A DNA stretch of 46,088 bases from Candidatus Vecturithrix granuli (GCA_000739535.1 DF820471.1:297044-343131); one strand, 5' to 3'. Shown: positions 1-8,010, counted from the stretch's first letter. Translations and numbers: made by a program. Notes: generated by a model not told the origin, from the sequence alone.

Positions 1-179
1 GAAACTCCAGTTTCGCGGCTGTCAACAATGCGCGAAACTAGAGTTTCGCGCTACATTTTCAAAGGAGCTGTCATGAGTTAACGCTCACCCGGCGCAATGA
101 AAATGCAATGTAGCGTGAAACTCCAATTTCGCGGCTGTCAACAATGCACGAAACTGGAGTTTCGCGCTACACTTTCAGG
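1..179. repeat. Duplicated palindromic leader upstream of azlD
   Basis: Two direct copies (about 1-79 and 117-190) each contain two near-palindromic units of the form GAAACTCCAGTTTCGCG and CGCGAAACTAGAGTTTCGCG, separated by GCTGTCAACAATG. Each copy ends in a purine-rich Shine-Dalgarno-like stretch and an ATG. The first ATG (73) opens only a two-codon reading frame, while the second (190) opens the AzlD-like gene. The arrangement looks like a duplicated gene leader. Whether it acts as operator, hairpin or mobile repeat is not decidable from sequence alone. Confidence 0.75.
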
Positions 180-189
180 AGAGACATAC

Positions 190-498
190 ATGATAGAACT
201 TACACTCACATCTTCAACATATCTCACGATTGGTGCGGCCGCGCTTGCGACCTACTCCCTGCGGCTCGGCGGCCTGATGCTTGCCAGTAAACTGCCGCAA
301 TCCGGTCGTTTTAAAAAGTTTATGGACGCGCTGCCTGGCACGATTCTGCTGTCGCTGATCGTGCCGGGTATGGTCGAGGCCGGCATTATCGGCGGAATTG
401 CTGCTGGTTGTACGGCCATCTGCGCCTATAAAACAAAGAATGCCTTTGTTTCGATGTTGATCGGCGTGCTGATTGTGGCGCTGTATCGCCGGTTCTAA
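190..498 (+). CDS. azlD: AzlD-like branched-chain amino acid exporter subunit
   Basis: This 102-residue, highly hydrophobic protein has the size and pattern of the AzlD/YgaH family, the small membrane subunit that works with AzlC/YgaZ to export branched-chain amino acids. Hydrophobic helices occur near residues 8-32, 48-65 and 68-98, and a conserved-type LPGTILLSLIVPG stretch lies at about 48-60. An upstream in-frame start at 97 would add residues translated from the palindromic leader, so ATG 190, preceded by AGGAG, is preferred. The AzlC partner is not visible and may lie just outside the left edge. The gene ends about 90 bp before the TetR gene. Confidence 0.75.
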   Translation: MIELTLTSSTYLTIGAAALATYSLRLGGLMLASKLPQSGRFKKFMDALPGTILLSLIVPGMVEAGIIGGIAAGCTAICAYKTKNAFVSMLIGVLIVALYRRF

Positions 499-624
499 GG
501 CAAGATTCTATTGTCTTTGAAGAAAAAAGCAACTTCATGAAAAAAAATGCTTGACAGAATTAGAGGTCAGGTTTTTTTGTGAAAGAGAGTGAATATTCAG
601 TCAGAAATTTCACAGGAAATAATA

Positions 625-1221
625 ATGAACCAAAACAATCAGAAAACTGACAAAAAAGTAGCTATCCTTGAAGCGACGATGGAGTTGGTAGCGGAACAGG
701 GGTTTGATCATACGCCGACTTCTCAGATCGCCGAAAAGGCAAAGGTTGGCATTGGAACAATTTACCGCTACTTTAAAGACAAAGATGAGCTGATTCATGA
801 GGTGTTTCGCTATATCCTTGAAAGGGAGAACCTCGATACGTTCAAGGATTTTCATCCGGAAAGCCCTATCAGACAACAATACATTCAATATTGCACCAGG
901 TTGATTGACTACTCTTTGCAACACCTGCAAGAATTTAAGTTTATTCAGCATTATTTTCATTCCCCCTATGGCTTGTCTCATCGTCAGGAAAAAATATATA
1001 ACACGAAGGTGAACAGCGCTGATGAATCGCCGTTAATCCGCCTGTTTGAAATCGCCAGAACTCAGCAGATCGTCAAAGATCTGCCGTCGTTCGTTCTAGG
1101 CGCGTTGACTATCGGGCCGATCATTTGGCTGCTGCGGGATATTCACTCAGGTTTGATTCCATACAACCCTGAGATGATGCGCAGTGTAGTTGAAGCCTGT
1201 TGGGATGCTGTCAAACGTTAA
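625..1221 (+). CDS. TetR/AcrR-family transcriptional regulator
   Basis: The N-terminal 55 residues form a typical TetR helix-turn-helix: ILEATMELVAEQGFDHTPTS, then IAEKAKVGIGTIYRYFKDKDE. The C-terminal ligand-binding domain is all-alpha and divergent, as usual. Total length (about 198 residues) is normal for the family. ATG 625 follows CAGGAAAT; a GTG at 589 would add 12 residues and cannot be excluded. A TTGACA hexamer at 551 may be its -35. The gene lies 92 bp upstream of a MATE pump in the same direction, and a 16-bp dyad sits in the gap, so it probably controls that pump and possibly itself. The inducer is unknown. Confidence 0.88.
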   Translation: MNQNNQKTDKKVAILEATMELVAEQGFDHTPTSQIAEKAKVGIGTIYRYFKDKDELIHEVFRYILERENLDTFKDFHPESPIRQQYIQYCTRLIDYSLQHLQEFKFIQHYFHSPYGLSHRQEKIYNTKVNSADESPLIRLFEIARTQQIVKDLPSFVLGALTIGPIIWLLRDIHSGLIPYNPEMMRSVVEACWDAVKR

Positions 1222-1253
1222 TGAAAAAAGATGATGTTCATGCACAAAGAAGG

Positions 1254-1269
1254 GAATGATTAGTCATTC
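1254..1269. promoter_or_regulatory. Candidate TetR operator dyad
   Basis: The sequence GAATGATTAGTCATTC is an inverted repeat with 7 of 8 symmetric positions, in the gap between the TetR and MATE genes. Its length and form resemble TetR-family operators. No good -10/-35 pair is obvious beside it, so the functional call is inference. Confidence 0.4.
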
Positions 1270-1313
1270 TCTTCCAATGATCAAAGAAGCCCGGAGAAAC
1301 AGAGAAGAAATCT

Positions 1314-2711
1314 ATGAATCAAAAAAAGCTCCACATACTTGCCGATATGCCAGTGCAACAAGCGATTCTTCATCTCGCGATTCCAACCATGCTTGGGATG
1401 GTTGTACAGATTTTTTATAACATCACCGACACTTTTTTTGTAGGAAAATTGAATGATCCTAATCAAGTCGCGGCAGTGGCGATTATCATGCCGATTTTTA
1501 TGATGCTGATGGCCCTGAGCGGCATCTTTGGAAATGGCGGCGCATCCTATCTTTCACGCCTGTTAGGTCAAAAAGATTATGAAACTGCACAGCAGACCCT
1601 GGCTACGGCCTGGTTTTCCTGCGTCATCCTGGGAATAACCGTCACAATTCTCGGCTTATGGGGAATGCCGACTATTTTAGCGTTGTCCGGGGCAAGCGAA
1701 CAGACTGGACCCTTTGCCGCTGCCTATCTGCGTATTATTCTGATTGGAAGTGTAATTATTATGGTAAATTTTTGCGCCGGGCAACTCTTACGCGCGGAAG
1801 GCGCAGCCAAAGAGGCGATGTTCGGCATGGTCATCGGCACTGTCACCAATATCGTTTTAGATCCGGTGTTTATTTTCGGATTGCGCCAGGGCGTCGCCGG
1901 GGCAGCAATTGCAACAGTGATCGCCAATGCGATTGCGTTTGCGTATTATCTCAGCTACTATATTCGTCGCAAAAGCCTTATCCCACTGGCATGGAAATCT
2001 GTTCGTTGTCGCTGGGCATTGTATAAGGAAATTACCAAAGTCGGCATTCCCGCGTCAGTCAATCAACTTTTGATGAGCAGTTCACACATCCTCGTGAATA
2101 ACATTGCCGCCAGCTATGGCGACATCGTTGTGGCTGCTATGGGGATTGACATGCGCATCTTCACGATCCCGATTATGTTAAGTATCGGTCTGGCCGTTGG
2201 CTCCCAACCGCTGATCGGTTATAGCTATGGCGCAAAGAACCTTTCCCGCCTGAAAGCCTCCGTTAAGCTCGCAGCCGCAATGGCGACAAGCATTGTGACG
2301 ATCTTTACCGTTCTGTTTGCTCTGTTTCCCAAACAACTGATCCGGATTTTCATTCAGGACCCGGCGGTCATTTCGACCGGAACGACCATTTTATACGCCA
2401 TGCTCATCGGTCTGCCCTTTATCGGCTTTCAGATGGTGATGATGAATACGTTTCAGGCCATGGGCAAGGGATTGCCAGCCCTGCTGGTATCTCTTTCACG
2501 TCAGGGCATTATCTTTGTCCCGGCGATTCTGCTGTTAAACACGTTTTTTGGATTTTCAGGGTTTATCTATGCCCAGGCGGTGGCCGATGTGTTAACCGTG
2601 CTATTTTCCGCCACGCTGTTTTTACGACTCATCGCAGAGGTTGAACGCCGCGCCGCACACCCCTTCGTATCGCAGAAGGTAGCTCTGTGTTCTGATGAAG
2701 GCGCATATTAG
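1314..2711 (+). CDS. MATE-family multidrug efflux transporter (first copy)
   Basis: This 465-residue protein has the normal length of a MATE exporter (NorM/MepA/DinF superfamily), an inner-membrane cation-driven antiporter that expels cationic drugs. It shows the two-fold repeat of six membrane helices. The first half begins IPTMLGMVVQIFYNITDTFF near residue 25, with GNGGASYLSRLLG at about 75; the second half begins VGIPASVNQLLMSSSHILVN near 245. It is the partner of the upstream TetR gene, with only a weak ribosome site (AGAGAAG) before ATG 1314, consistent with cotranscription. It is only distantly similar to the second MATE gene at 8476, so the two are paralogs rather than a recent duplication. 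Confidence 0.92.
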   Translation: MNQKKLHILADMPVQQAILHLAIPTMLGMVVQIFYNITDTFFVGKLNDPNQVAAVAIIMPIFMMLMALSGIFGNGGASYLSRLLGQKDYETAQQTLATAWFSCVILGITVTILGLWGMPTILALSGASEQTGPFAAAYLRIILIGSVIIMVNFCAGQLLRAEGAAKEAMFGMVIGTVTNIVLDPVFIFGLRQGVAGAAIATVIANAIAFAYYLSYYIRRKSLIPLAWKSVRCRWALYKEITKVGIPASVNQLLMSSSHILVNNIAASYGDIVVAAMGIDMRIFTIPIMLSIGLAVGSQPLIGYSYGAKNLSRLKASVKLAAAMATSIVTIFTVLFALFPKQLIRIFIQDPAVISTGTTILYAMLIGLPFIGFQMVMMNTFQAMGKGLPALLVSLSRQGIIFVPAILLLNTFFGFSGFIYAQAVADVLTVLFSATLFLRLIAEVERRAAHPFVSQKVALCSDEGAY

Positions 2712-2781
2712 GTATTTTTTCATTGACTGTAACCACCCAAAATGTAAAAACGTTTAGGAATTATTCCCCAAATACGCCTGG

Positions 2782-2836
2782 CAGGAGCGTCAAAGCTTGA
2801 GGTTGACCACGCTGCGAAGCAGCGTTCGCACTCCTG
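2782..2836. repeat. CAGGAG-type palindromic repeat, copy 1
   Basis: Imperfect inverted repeat with outer arms CAGGAGCG and CGCACTCCTG and an inner CACGCTGCG/CGCAGCGT-like pairing. The same outer arms recur at 10423-10483 and 14522-14574. It sits just downstream of the first MATE gene and could form a terminator-like hairpin in RNA. Confidence 0.6.
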
Positions 2837-2876
2837 ATCTGTCAGAAAGGCAAATATAAAAAAAGGAGACATGCCT

Positions 2877-3143
2877 ATGAGTTCATTGAATGCACAACAG
2901 TTGGCCCATGAAATCGCAAGAGGACTAGTTTCGATTAATCCGAGTCGCTTAAAAAAATATGGTCCTAACGAACTCAAAGCCCTGTTAGCCCAATTAAACG
3001 CTGAACAGCGCAAAATTCGAGCAAAACAGGTGTCTGCCGATCATCTTGAGGAAATCAAGGAAAAGAATCGTTACTTGCAAAATATCCAGCAAGCCATTAC
3101 AATTATCTCCGGCTATGCTAAAAAGTATAATATCGGTTCATGA
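2877..3143 (+). CDS. Small hypothetical protein, charged and helical
   Basis: An 88-residue protein of unknown function, rich in Lys, Glu and Gln, with long predicted amphipathic helices (residues 35-65, LKALLAQLNAEQRKIRAKQV onward) and no membrane segment or recognisable domain. ATG 2877 is chosen over 2871 because AAAGGAG ends 8 bases before 2877 and only 2 bases before 2871. The gene stands alone and is followed at once by a strong hairpin at 3150-3186, which supports its being a real transcription unit. Confidence 0.6.
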   Translation: MSSLNAQQLAHEIARGLVSINPSRLKKYGPNELKALLAQLNAEQRKIRAKQVSADHLEEIKEKNRYLQNIQQAITIISGYAKKYNIGS

Positions 3144-3149
3144 ACGGCA

Positions 3150-3186
3150 GACACCAGTAGGTTTCCTGAAGAAACCCACTGGTGTC
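3150..3186 (+). terminator. Hairpin terminator after the 2877 gene
   Basis: Arms GACACCAGTAGGTTTC and GAAACCCACTGGTGTC pair at 15 of 16 positions around a 5-base loop, followed by TTTAT. The short T-run makes it a moderate intrinsic terminator. Confidence 0.65.
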
Positions 3187-3206
3187 TTTATGTGACCATA
3201 TCTTGA

Positions 3207-3425
3207 ACCTGGTGTCAAAAATTTTTACAGGAGAATTCTGAAATGAATTTCCTTATTAATACGGGGAATAGAAGAAATTTTGCAGAATTTCTAAAAATCT
3301 GGTGTCGGAAATTTTTACAGGGTAACTTTGAAATGAAATTCCTTATTAATACGGGAGAGAGAAGAAGTTTTGCAAAATTTCTAAAAATAGGGTGTCGGTT
3401 TTCTTTACAAAATACGAGAGAGTAA
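3207..3425 (+). repeat. Tandem 90-bp repeat with duplicated short coding unit
   Basis: About two and a half units of period 90 bp. Each unit contains GGTGTCNGAAATTTTTACAGG, a purine-rich stretch and an ATG (3243 and 3333). Because 90 is divisible by three, the units read through as one 60-residue frame (3243-3425), giving two related 30-residue peptides: MNFLINTGNRRNFAEFLKI and MKFLINTGERRSFAKFLKI. The third unit is cut short after the GGTGTCGG motif. No known family is recognised. The frame may be expressed as one or two short basic peptides, or be the 5-prime remnant of a larger gene. Confidence 0.7.
3243..3425 (+). CDS. Hypothetical small basic protein made of two 30-residue repeats
   Basis: A 60-residue frame formed by the 90-bp tandem repeat. 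Each half carries FLINTG-x-RR-x-FA-x-FLKI-x-CR. An AGGAGAATTCTGAAATG context precedes the first ATG, and a weaker CAGGGTAACTTTGAAATG precedes the internal one. The N-terminal half is conserved between units mostly through amino-acid changes of charge (N/E, E/K), so selection on the peptide is possible but unproven. Function unknown. Confidence 0.35.
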   Translation: MNFLINTGNRRNFAEFLKIWCRKFLQGNFEMKFLINTGERRSFAKFLKIGCRFSLQNTRE

Positions 3426-3710
3426 TATTGTTATGAAGCAACAACGTTGCAATTAGCCTCAGTCGCTGTACGTGGGAGTATTCTGGCGCCATGGGCAGAT
3501 GTTAATAATCCTTCAGGGGTCATCTGGGGGACAATTATTGCAGCTTCATGGCATGGACCTATGCAGCAAAACCATGTTCCGTTTGATGGAGAGGATGAAT
3601 CAGAAGAAGAGGTTCCATCAGTTATCCCGGAACCTGAACAGCCAGTAGTTCCGCCAGCCGTGCCTGAAGCCTATGTCGCAGCTTCTTCAATTATAAACCG
3701 GGGCTCTTGA
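3426..3710 (+). pseudogene. C-terminal remnant of a choice-of-anchor-A surface protein
   Basis: The open frame after a stop at 3423 encodes VRGSILAPWADVNNPSGVIW, GTIIAASWHGP, then QNHVPFDG. This matches from memory the end of choice-of-anchor-A (pAdhesive_15-like) domains, which carry G-S-I-L-A-P-x-A-x-V, then G-x-I-x-G-T-x-I-A, then a final F-x-G. An acidic and proline-rich tail follows (EDESEEEVPSVIPEPEQPVV), as in anchored surface proteins. The only nearby ATG (3433) is out of frame and stops after seven codons; the remaining start would be TTG 3447. The expected 200 or more upstream residues and the signal peptide are absent, so a decayed fragment is the best reading. Confidence 0.6.
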
Positions 3711-3725
3711 AAAGCTCTGGTTTGT
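3697..3725 (+). terminator. Possible hairpin terminator
   Basis: The end of the surface-protein remnant overlaps an imperfect hairpin AAACCGGGGCT ... AGCTCTGGTTT followed by GTCC. It may be the original terminator of the lost gene. The T-run is poor. Confidence 0.35.
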
Positions 3726-3753
3726 CCTGCCGGAAAATCTCTGTTTATGTAAA

Positions 3754-3905
3754 CGCTCTTCTGGAAAGTTTTGACAAAATGGAAGATTTAGAACTTTTTA
3801 TATTGTTCCGATTTTCTCAAAACCTGTGATCATAGGAAATTTCTCCTGTTACCATCTGAGCAAAACATCAATTTTTTGAGTTTGTCAAAACTTTCCAGAA
3901 GAGCG
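3754..3905. mobile_element. MITE-like 152-bp element with perfect 25-bp terminal inverted repeats
   Basis: The left end (3754-3778, beginning CGCTCTTCTGG) and the right end (3881-3905) are perfect 25-bp reverse complements. Both ends are flanked outward by TAAA (3750-3753 and 3906-3909), which fits a 4-bp target-site duplication. The interior is about 100 bp of A+T-rich DNA with no reading frame. This is the form of a non-autonomous transposon (MITE). The mobilising transposase is not in the window. Confidence 0.7.
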
Positions 3906-4002
3906 TAAAAATTTAAAGATTCTGCCCCATCTGTTCTAACAAGCTGACCAGCCTTTTGTCAGGCAATTTCAAGGAAAAGCAGGTTGACAAGAGAAAAATT
4001 TT

Positions 4003-4031
4003 TTGACAAATTTATTCGTCTCAGATACATT
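4003..4031 (+). promoter_or_regulatory. Sigma70-type promoter for the chemoreceptor
   Basis: TTGACA (4003-4008), a 17-bp spacer and TACATT (4026-4031). A second TTGACA lies at 3984. Transcription from here would give a leader of about 125 bases before ATG 4164. Confidence 0.55.
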
Positions 4032-4163
4032 ATTATGTTTGTTCAACTTATACACACCCACTGGAATACCATAGGGAATTGGATACTTTTTTCTAAAACA
4101 CATCACTTTTCAAATGACGCATTGTATCATAGACATTAGGGGCATAAAGGGAGAGGACGCAAA

Positions 4164-5879
4164 ATGTACATGAGGCTTGGAACGAAACTGGTTCTCCAGA
4201 TCGGATTGATTTTTTTATTTGCGATGACATGCTTTGGGGTATTTGAGGTCTATCAGCGAAAGAACGATTTCACGGCAATACTTGAAGAAAAAGAAGCTCG
4301 AACATCACAGCAATTATCAATGGTGCTTGGTGAAACTCTCTTTAATATGGATGCAACTCAGACAGAAAATTTTATGCGTGTGTATCTTCAGGATCGGGAC
4401 ATCCTCGCTCTCAAAGTGCTGGCCAGGGGAATGTCAGGGAAATATTTTGTCAGAAATAGTGAAACCGATGAAATTGAGGACTGGTCAGATCACGATACCG
4501 AACCGGTTCGGACTTCTCAGAGCTTTTTAACATCGATCCCTTTAGTGTATGAAGATCAGGATGTTGGAACGCTTGAAGTTGTTTTTTCACGCCGACTCGT
4601 GTACTATGAGATTCAAAAGGCGACCGTTACGGTGAGAAATGCGGCGATGATCATCTTGCTCCTGGAAAGTGTGTTGATCTTTACTGTGATCAAAAGGCGT
4701 ATAACGACTCCTTTACTTCACATTGTCCAGGCAGCTCAACACATCGCAGAGGGCAACCTGGCGTTTCCTCTGAAAAAAATGGCTTCGCAAGATGAAATAG
4801 GCACGTTGACTATGGCGTTTGAGCAAATGCTCACGTATCTTCGCGAAATGGCAGGCGTTGCCATGGCGATTTCGCATGGAGATTTACGTCAGAGTATTCG
4901 CCCTCGATCTGCTAATGATATGCTTGGGAAGGGTTTTCAAGCGATGTCATCCTATTTAAATGAGATGGCGGTTGCCGCTTCTGCTCTTGCTGAAGGCGAT
5001 CTACGCCAGAGCATACAACCCCGAACAGAGCATGATGTGTTAGGCGCGGCGTTTCAGCGCGTTGAATTGCTGCGTTTTTCTATCAGTCAGATCATTCAGG
5101 GCGCCAATCGTGTAAAAGGCGCGTCAGAAAAGTTGAGACTGATAAGCGCCCAAATGGCGGCAAATGCTGAACAACGTTCTCAGCAGGCAAGTTCTGTGTC
5201 CTCAAATAGTCAGCAGATTAGCCAGCATGTCAATGAACTTGCCGGAGCGACAGAGCAATTTTCTGCCAGTATTCATGGCATTTCCACGTATGTCGGCAAT
5301 GTGAACCAGGTTGTAAATCATGCGGTGGCGTTGGCAAACTCTTCAAAAGAGATCATGGACAAGTTGAGTACCCATTCTGAAGAAATCGGTGTCATTGTCA
5401 AGTTGATTACCGATATTACTCAGCAGACAAACCTGCTGGCCCTGAATGCCGCAATTGAGGCTGCTCGCTCCGGTGAAGTCGGGAAGGGCTTTGCGGTTGT
5501 TGCCAATGAGGTGAAGGAATTAGCTCGACAAATCGCCATGTCGGCCAAAGAGATTACGCAAAAGGTCAAGGTGATCCAAACGAGCAGTGGGGATGCTTCA
5601 ACGGCGATCGAGGAAATGGCGACAGTCATTCATCAAATCAGCGATATTTCTCATGCGATTGCGATTGCGATTGACCAGCAAAACGCAGCCTTGAAAAATA
5701 TTGCTTCGAACCTCTCGATTACAGCGATAGGGAGTGATGATGTAACAAAAGCTATTGGCGGCATTGCTGCCAGTGTGCAGGAAATGTCTGAAAATGCGAT
5801 CAAGGTGCAGATAGAAGCGCAAGAGTTGACCGAATTCACGGATGAACTCCAGCAACTTATGCAGCATTTCAAGATTTGA
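4164..5879 (+). CDS. Methyl-accepting chemotaxis protein with multiple HAMP units
   Basis: A 571-residue transmembrane chemoreceptor. TM1 spans about residues 9-29, a periplasmic sensor about 30-155, and TM2 about 157-176. Three consecutive HAMP-like units follow, recognisable by AEGNLAFPL (about 197), SHGDLRQSI (about 240) and AEGDLRQSI (about 282). The coiled-coil signalling domain occupies about 300-571, with the conserved tip [20 protein letters not shown] near 418-437 and [15 protein letters not shown] after it. That tip binds CheA/CheW in known receptors. No C-terminal CheR-binding pentapeptide is seen (ends QHFKI). The small sensor has no family I recognise. The downstream gene encodes a secreted binding-protein-like product that could be its ligand partner. 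Confidence 0.95.
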   Translation: MYMRLGTKLVLQIGLIFLFAMTCFGVFEVYQRKNDFTAILEEKEARTSQQLSMVLGETLFNMDATQTENFMRVYLQDRDILALKVLARGMSGKYFVRNSETDEIEDWSDHDTEPVRTSQSFLTSIPLVYEDQDVGTLEVVFSRRLVYYEIQKATVTVRNAAMIILLLESVLIFTVIKRRITTPLLHIVQAAQHIAEGNLAFPLKKMASQDEIGTLTMAFEQMLTYLREMAGVAMAISHGDLRQSIRPRSANDMLGKGFQAMSSYLNEMAVAASALAEGDLRQSIQPRTEHDVLGAAFQRVELLRFSISQIIQGANRVKGASEKLRLISAQMAANAEQRSQQASSVSSNSQQISQHVNELAGATEQFSASIHGISTYVGNVNQVVNHAVALANSSKEIMDKLSTHSEEIGVIVKLITDITQQTNLLALNAAIEAARSGEVGKGFAVVANEVKELARQIAMSAKEITQKVKVIQTSSGDASTAIEEMATVIHQISDISHAIAIAIDQQNAALKNIASNLSITAIGSDDVTKAIGGIAASVQEMSENAIKVQIEAQELTEFTDELQQLMQHFKI

Positions 5880-5923
5880 GCGTCACTGAAAACAGGTAAT
5901 TTTTCGACAGAGAGGAGGGATAA

Positions 5924-5940
5924 AGCTGGATTATCCAGCT
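5924..5940. terminator. Short perfect dyad after the chemoreceptor gene
   Basis: AGCTGGAT-T-ATCCAGCT is a perfect 8-bp inverted repeat about 45 bp after the stop, with A/T-rich sequence beyond. It could be a weak terminator or a protein site. Confidence 0.3.
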
Positions 5941-6040
5941 CTATGATATTTGAAAAATTTTTGGTTATTCTTGATTCTTGTAGTTACTGATAAAAGTGCT
6001 TACTACCGATAAATAGTCATCTTTTTCAGGAGGGATGTTT

Positions 6041-6964
6041 ATGATGTCACAAAGACGTATCTATGTCCGCAAGATCGGAAATCTTTTCATATCCTGCCTT
6101 TCGTTTTCATGCTTTATAGCGTTCTTTCTCACGTGTTTGTTGTGTCTCGCAGGAATCATGGGGAATCCTGGTTCTGGATGGGCGTTAGAAACGCTTCCAA
6201 TTATCTCTGAGGCTCAAACTGTTTATGAACAACACATCAAAAATCAGGATCCCTATGAGCAGCTCGATTATCACGGCCTTACTCGAACGGAAGCAGATCT
6301 GGCTCTGATTTGGAAAGCCTTGCATGAAGGAGGACTGAAAAATGTGAATTTTACATTTATAGAATCCAGAACGCTTGCGCGGAATATTCAAATGGTGAAA
6401 GACGGAGAAGTCGTACTTTTTGCTCACGACCTCCCTGTTGGAGATTTTGAGGAGACCGTATTTATGACCATCCCGATCATCCCGCCAAGGCGATTTGAGA
6501 AAGGCATCTATACCATCCCTTCTCATACAGAACTCTTGAAGGTAAAAACGCTTGAAGAATTAAAAAATTTTACTGCAGTTTCCAGCAGAAGTTGGGTTGC
6601 CGATTGGGAAATTCTTGAGAAAATGCAACTCAAAAAGGTGTTTGATACGGTTAAATTTCAGAATATGCTGGATATGGTGGCAAATGGACGGGTAGATTTT
6701 GCTGTACTCGATTTCCCCAATAGAGAAGATTTAAACCGCACACTCTCTGATGGCAATATCCTGACGCCGGTTCCAGGCGTGAAAATTGTGTTGGACGTTT
6801 CTCGTCATTTCATGGTTTCCAGGAAACACCCTGATGGGCAGCTCGTGTTTGAGGCCTTGCAAAAAGGACTGAAAATTCTTGAGGAACGTGGAGAAATTGA
6901 ACGTGCGTTGACCGAATGTGGATTTTATCATGAAAAAGTCAAAGATTGGAAGATTCTGAACTAA
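6041..6964 (+). CDS. Periplasmic solute-binding-like protein (family 3 fold)
   Basis: A 307-residue protein with an N-terminal hydrophobic export segment (about residues 15-45) followed by a two-lobed binding-protein-like body. LKTLEELKN-type boundaries (KVKTLEELKNFTAVSSRSW, about 168-186) and DMVANGRVDFAVLDFPN (about 208-224) match the lobe pattern of extracellular family 3 binding proteins, where the second motif reports ligand-dependent ordering. ATG 6041 is preferred to 6035 because AGGAGG ends 7 bases before it. No permease or ATPase is adjacent. It lies 160 bp after a chemoreceptor, so it may serve sensing rather than transport. Confidence 0.65.
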   Translation: MMSQRRIYVRKIGNLFISCLSFSCFIAFFLTCLLCLAGIMGNPGSGWALETLPIISEAQTVYEQHIKNQDPYEQLDYHGLTRTEADLALIWKALHEGGLKNVNFTFIESRTLARNIQMVKDGEVVLFAHDLPVGDFEETVFMTIPIIPPRRFEKGIYTIPSHTELLKVKTLEELKNFTAVSSRSWVADWEILEKMQLKKVFDTVKFQNMLDMVANGRVDFAVLDFPNREDLNRTLSDGNILTPVPGVKIVLDVSRHFMVSRKHPDGQLVFEALQKGLKILEERGEIERALTECGFYHEKVKDWKILN

Positions 6965-7052
6965 ACAATTCTATTCATTTCTTTCACTCTTAAAAAATCC
7001 GGTTGACAATTCTCGATCGGGGCACAACATCATTTTGTAAGCGAGAAAAAGT

Positions 7053-7083
7053 TTGACAGAACCCTTTATTTATTTCTTATACA
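7053..7083 (+). promoter_or_regulatory. Promoter of the Fur-family gene
   Basis: TTGACA (7053-7058) with a TATACA-like -10 near 7078-7083. A/T-rich sequence ATTATGTATAGTAATGATTC directly after it loosely resembles Fur/PerR boxes and may be an autoregulatory site. The operator call is inference. Confidence 0.45.
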
Positions 7084-7131
7084 GAAATTATGTATAGTAA
7101 TGATTCTTAAAAAATAAGCAAGAGTATATCT

Positions 7132-7590
7132 ATGACGCATAAAGACCGACAACGTGAACGCTTCGAACAGCAGTGCAGGGAACAGGGGATGAAGTTGACG
7201 CCGCAGCGCTTGATCATTTACGATGCGCTGATAGATGCTGATGAACACCCAACAGTGGATATGATTTACGCCAGGGTCAGACAAACGTTTCCGACGATTT
7301 CGCTTGATACCGTTCATCGTACTCTGGTGACATTCTGTGAGATGGGTGTGGCAAGCATGGTTGAGGGCACCGGCAGCCCCAAACGTTTTGAAGGGAACCT
7401 GGAACTGCATCATCACGCTCGTTGTGTGCAATGTGGGAAGATTGTTGATTTTTACCATCAAGACTATGATAATCTTACTGCGCCGCCTGACATTCAGCAG
7501 GAATTTTCCATACTGAAAAAAACTGTGCATATAGAAGGAATTTGTTCCACATGCCGTCAAATACAACAGCAAGATTCGTCATGTTCATAG
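7132..7590 (+). CDS. Fur/PerR-family metal-dependent regulator
   Basis: A 152-residue protein of normal Fur-family length. The N-terminal winged helix includes MKLTPQRLIIYDAL (about residue 20) and ISLDTVHRTL (about 62), where most homologs have VYRTL. The C-terminal dimerisation and metal domain shows HHHARCVQCGKIVDF (about 97) and ICSTCRQ (about 143), supplying the two CxxC zinc-binding pairs. Such proteins repress iron, zinc or peroxide-stress genes. The HHHARC motif and double CxxC fit PerR or Fur subtypes equally well. No peroxidase or metal transporter neighbour narrows it down. Confidence 0.9.
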   Translation: MTHKDRQRERFEQQCREQGMKLTPQRLIIYDALIDADEHPTVDMIYARVRQTFPTISLDTVHRTLVTFCEMGVASMVEGTGSPKRFEGNLELHHHARCVQCGKIVDFYHQDYDNLTAPPDIQQEFSILKKTVHIEGICSTCRQIQQQDSSCS

Positions 7591-7632
7591 CCATGCTTAG
7601 CCCTTTCAGCTAGATATGTAAAGGAGATCAGG

Positions 7633-8010
7633 ATGTCATCTCAAAATTTTGCTGAACGCATTCAAGAATATAAGGCCACAATCCACCAATTGCCGGATGT
7701 TAATGATGCTGCTCGCATCCAATATACGGTCAAACGTCTTGAAGGATTGCATTTTGTACCGACATTAATACTTCCTATAGAACGTTTCACATCCCTTTCG
7801 AAAGTCGATATTCTCAGGGAAATTGACCGGATTGCCAATTTATCCGAGCAAGAAATTCACGCCTCAGGCGTTCGGATCAATCAGGAGGTTCAGGAAACGA
7901 AAATAGAGCAGATCGGATTGTTGGTGTATCATTTTACCTTGTTAACCAGACTTCGTCAGGATGATCCTCTGGCCTGGGATGAAATTGATGAACTCTATGG
8001 GGATGATTAG
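7633..8010 (+). CDS. Hypothetical acidic protein
   Basis: A 125-residue soluble, acidic protein with no recognised family. AAGGAGATCAGG precedes ATG 7633 at good spacing, and a strong intrinsic terminator follows, so the gene is likely real. Its helix-forming sequence ends in DEIDELYGDD. It starts about 40 bp after the Fur-family gene and could be cotranscribed with it. Confidence 0.65.
   Translation: MSSQNFAERIQEYKATIHQLPDVNDAARIQYTVKRLEGLHFVPTLILPIERFTSLSKVDILREIDRIANLSEQEIHASGVRINQEVQETKIEQIGLLVYHFTLLTRLRQDDPLAWDEIDELYGDD

Noticed and set aside
97-189. N-terminal extension of the AzlD-like protein
   Set aside because: It is translated from the palindromic leader; the family start and ribosome site favour 190.
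1-190. CRISPR-like array
   Set aside because: Only two long direct copies with palindromes and no spacers of regular length; it is a duplicated leader.
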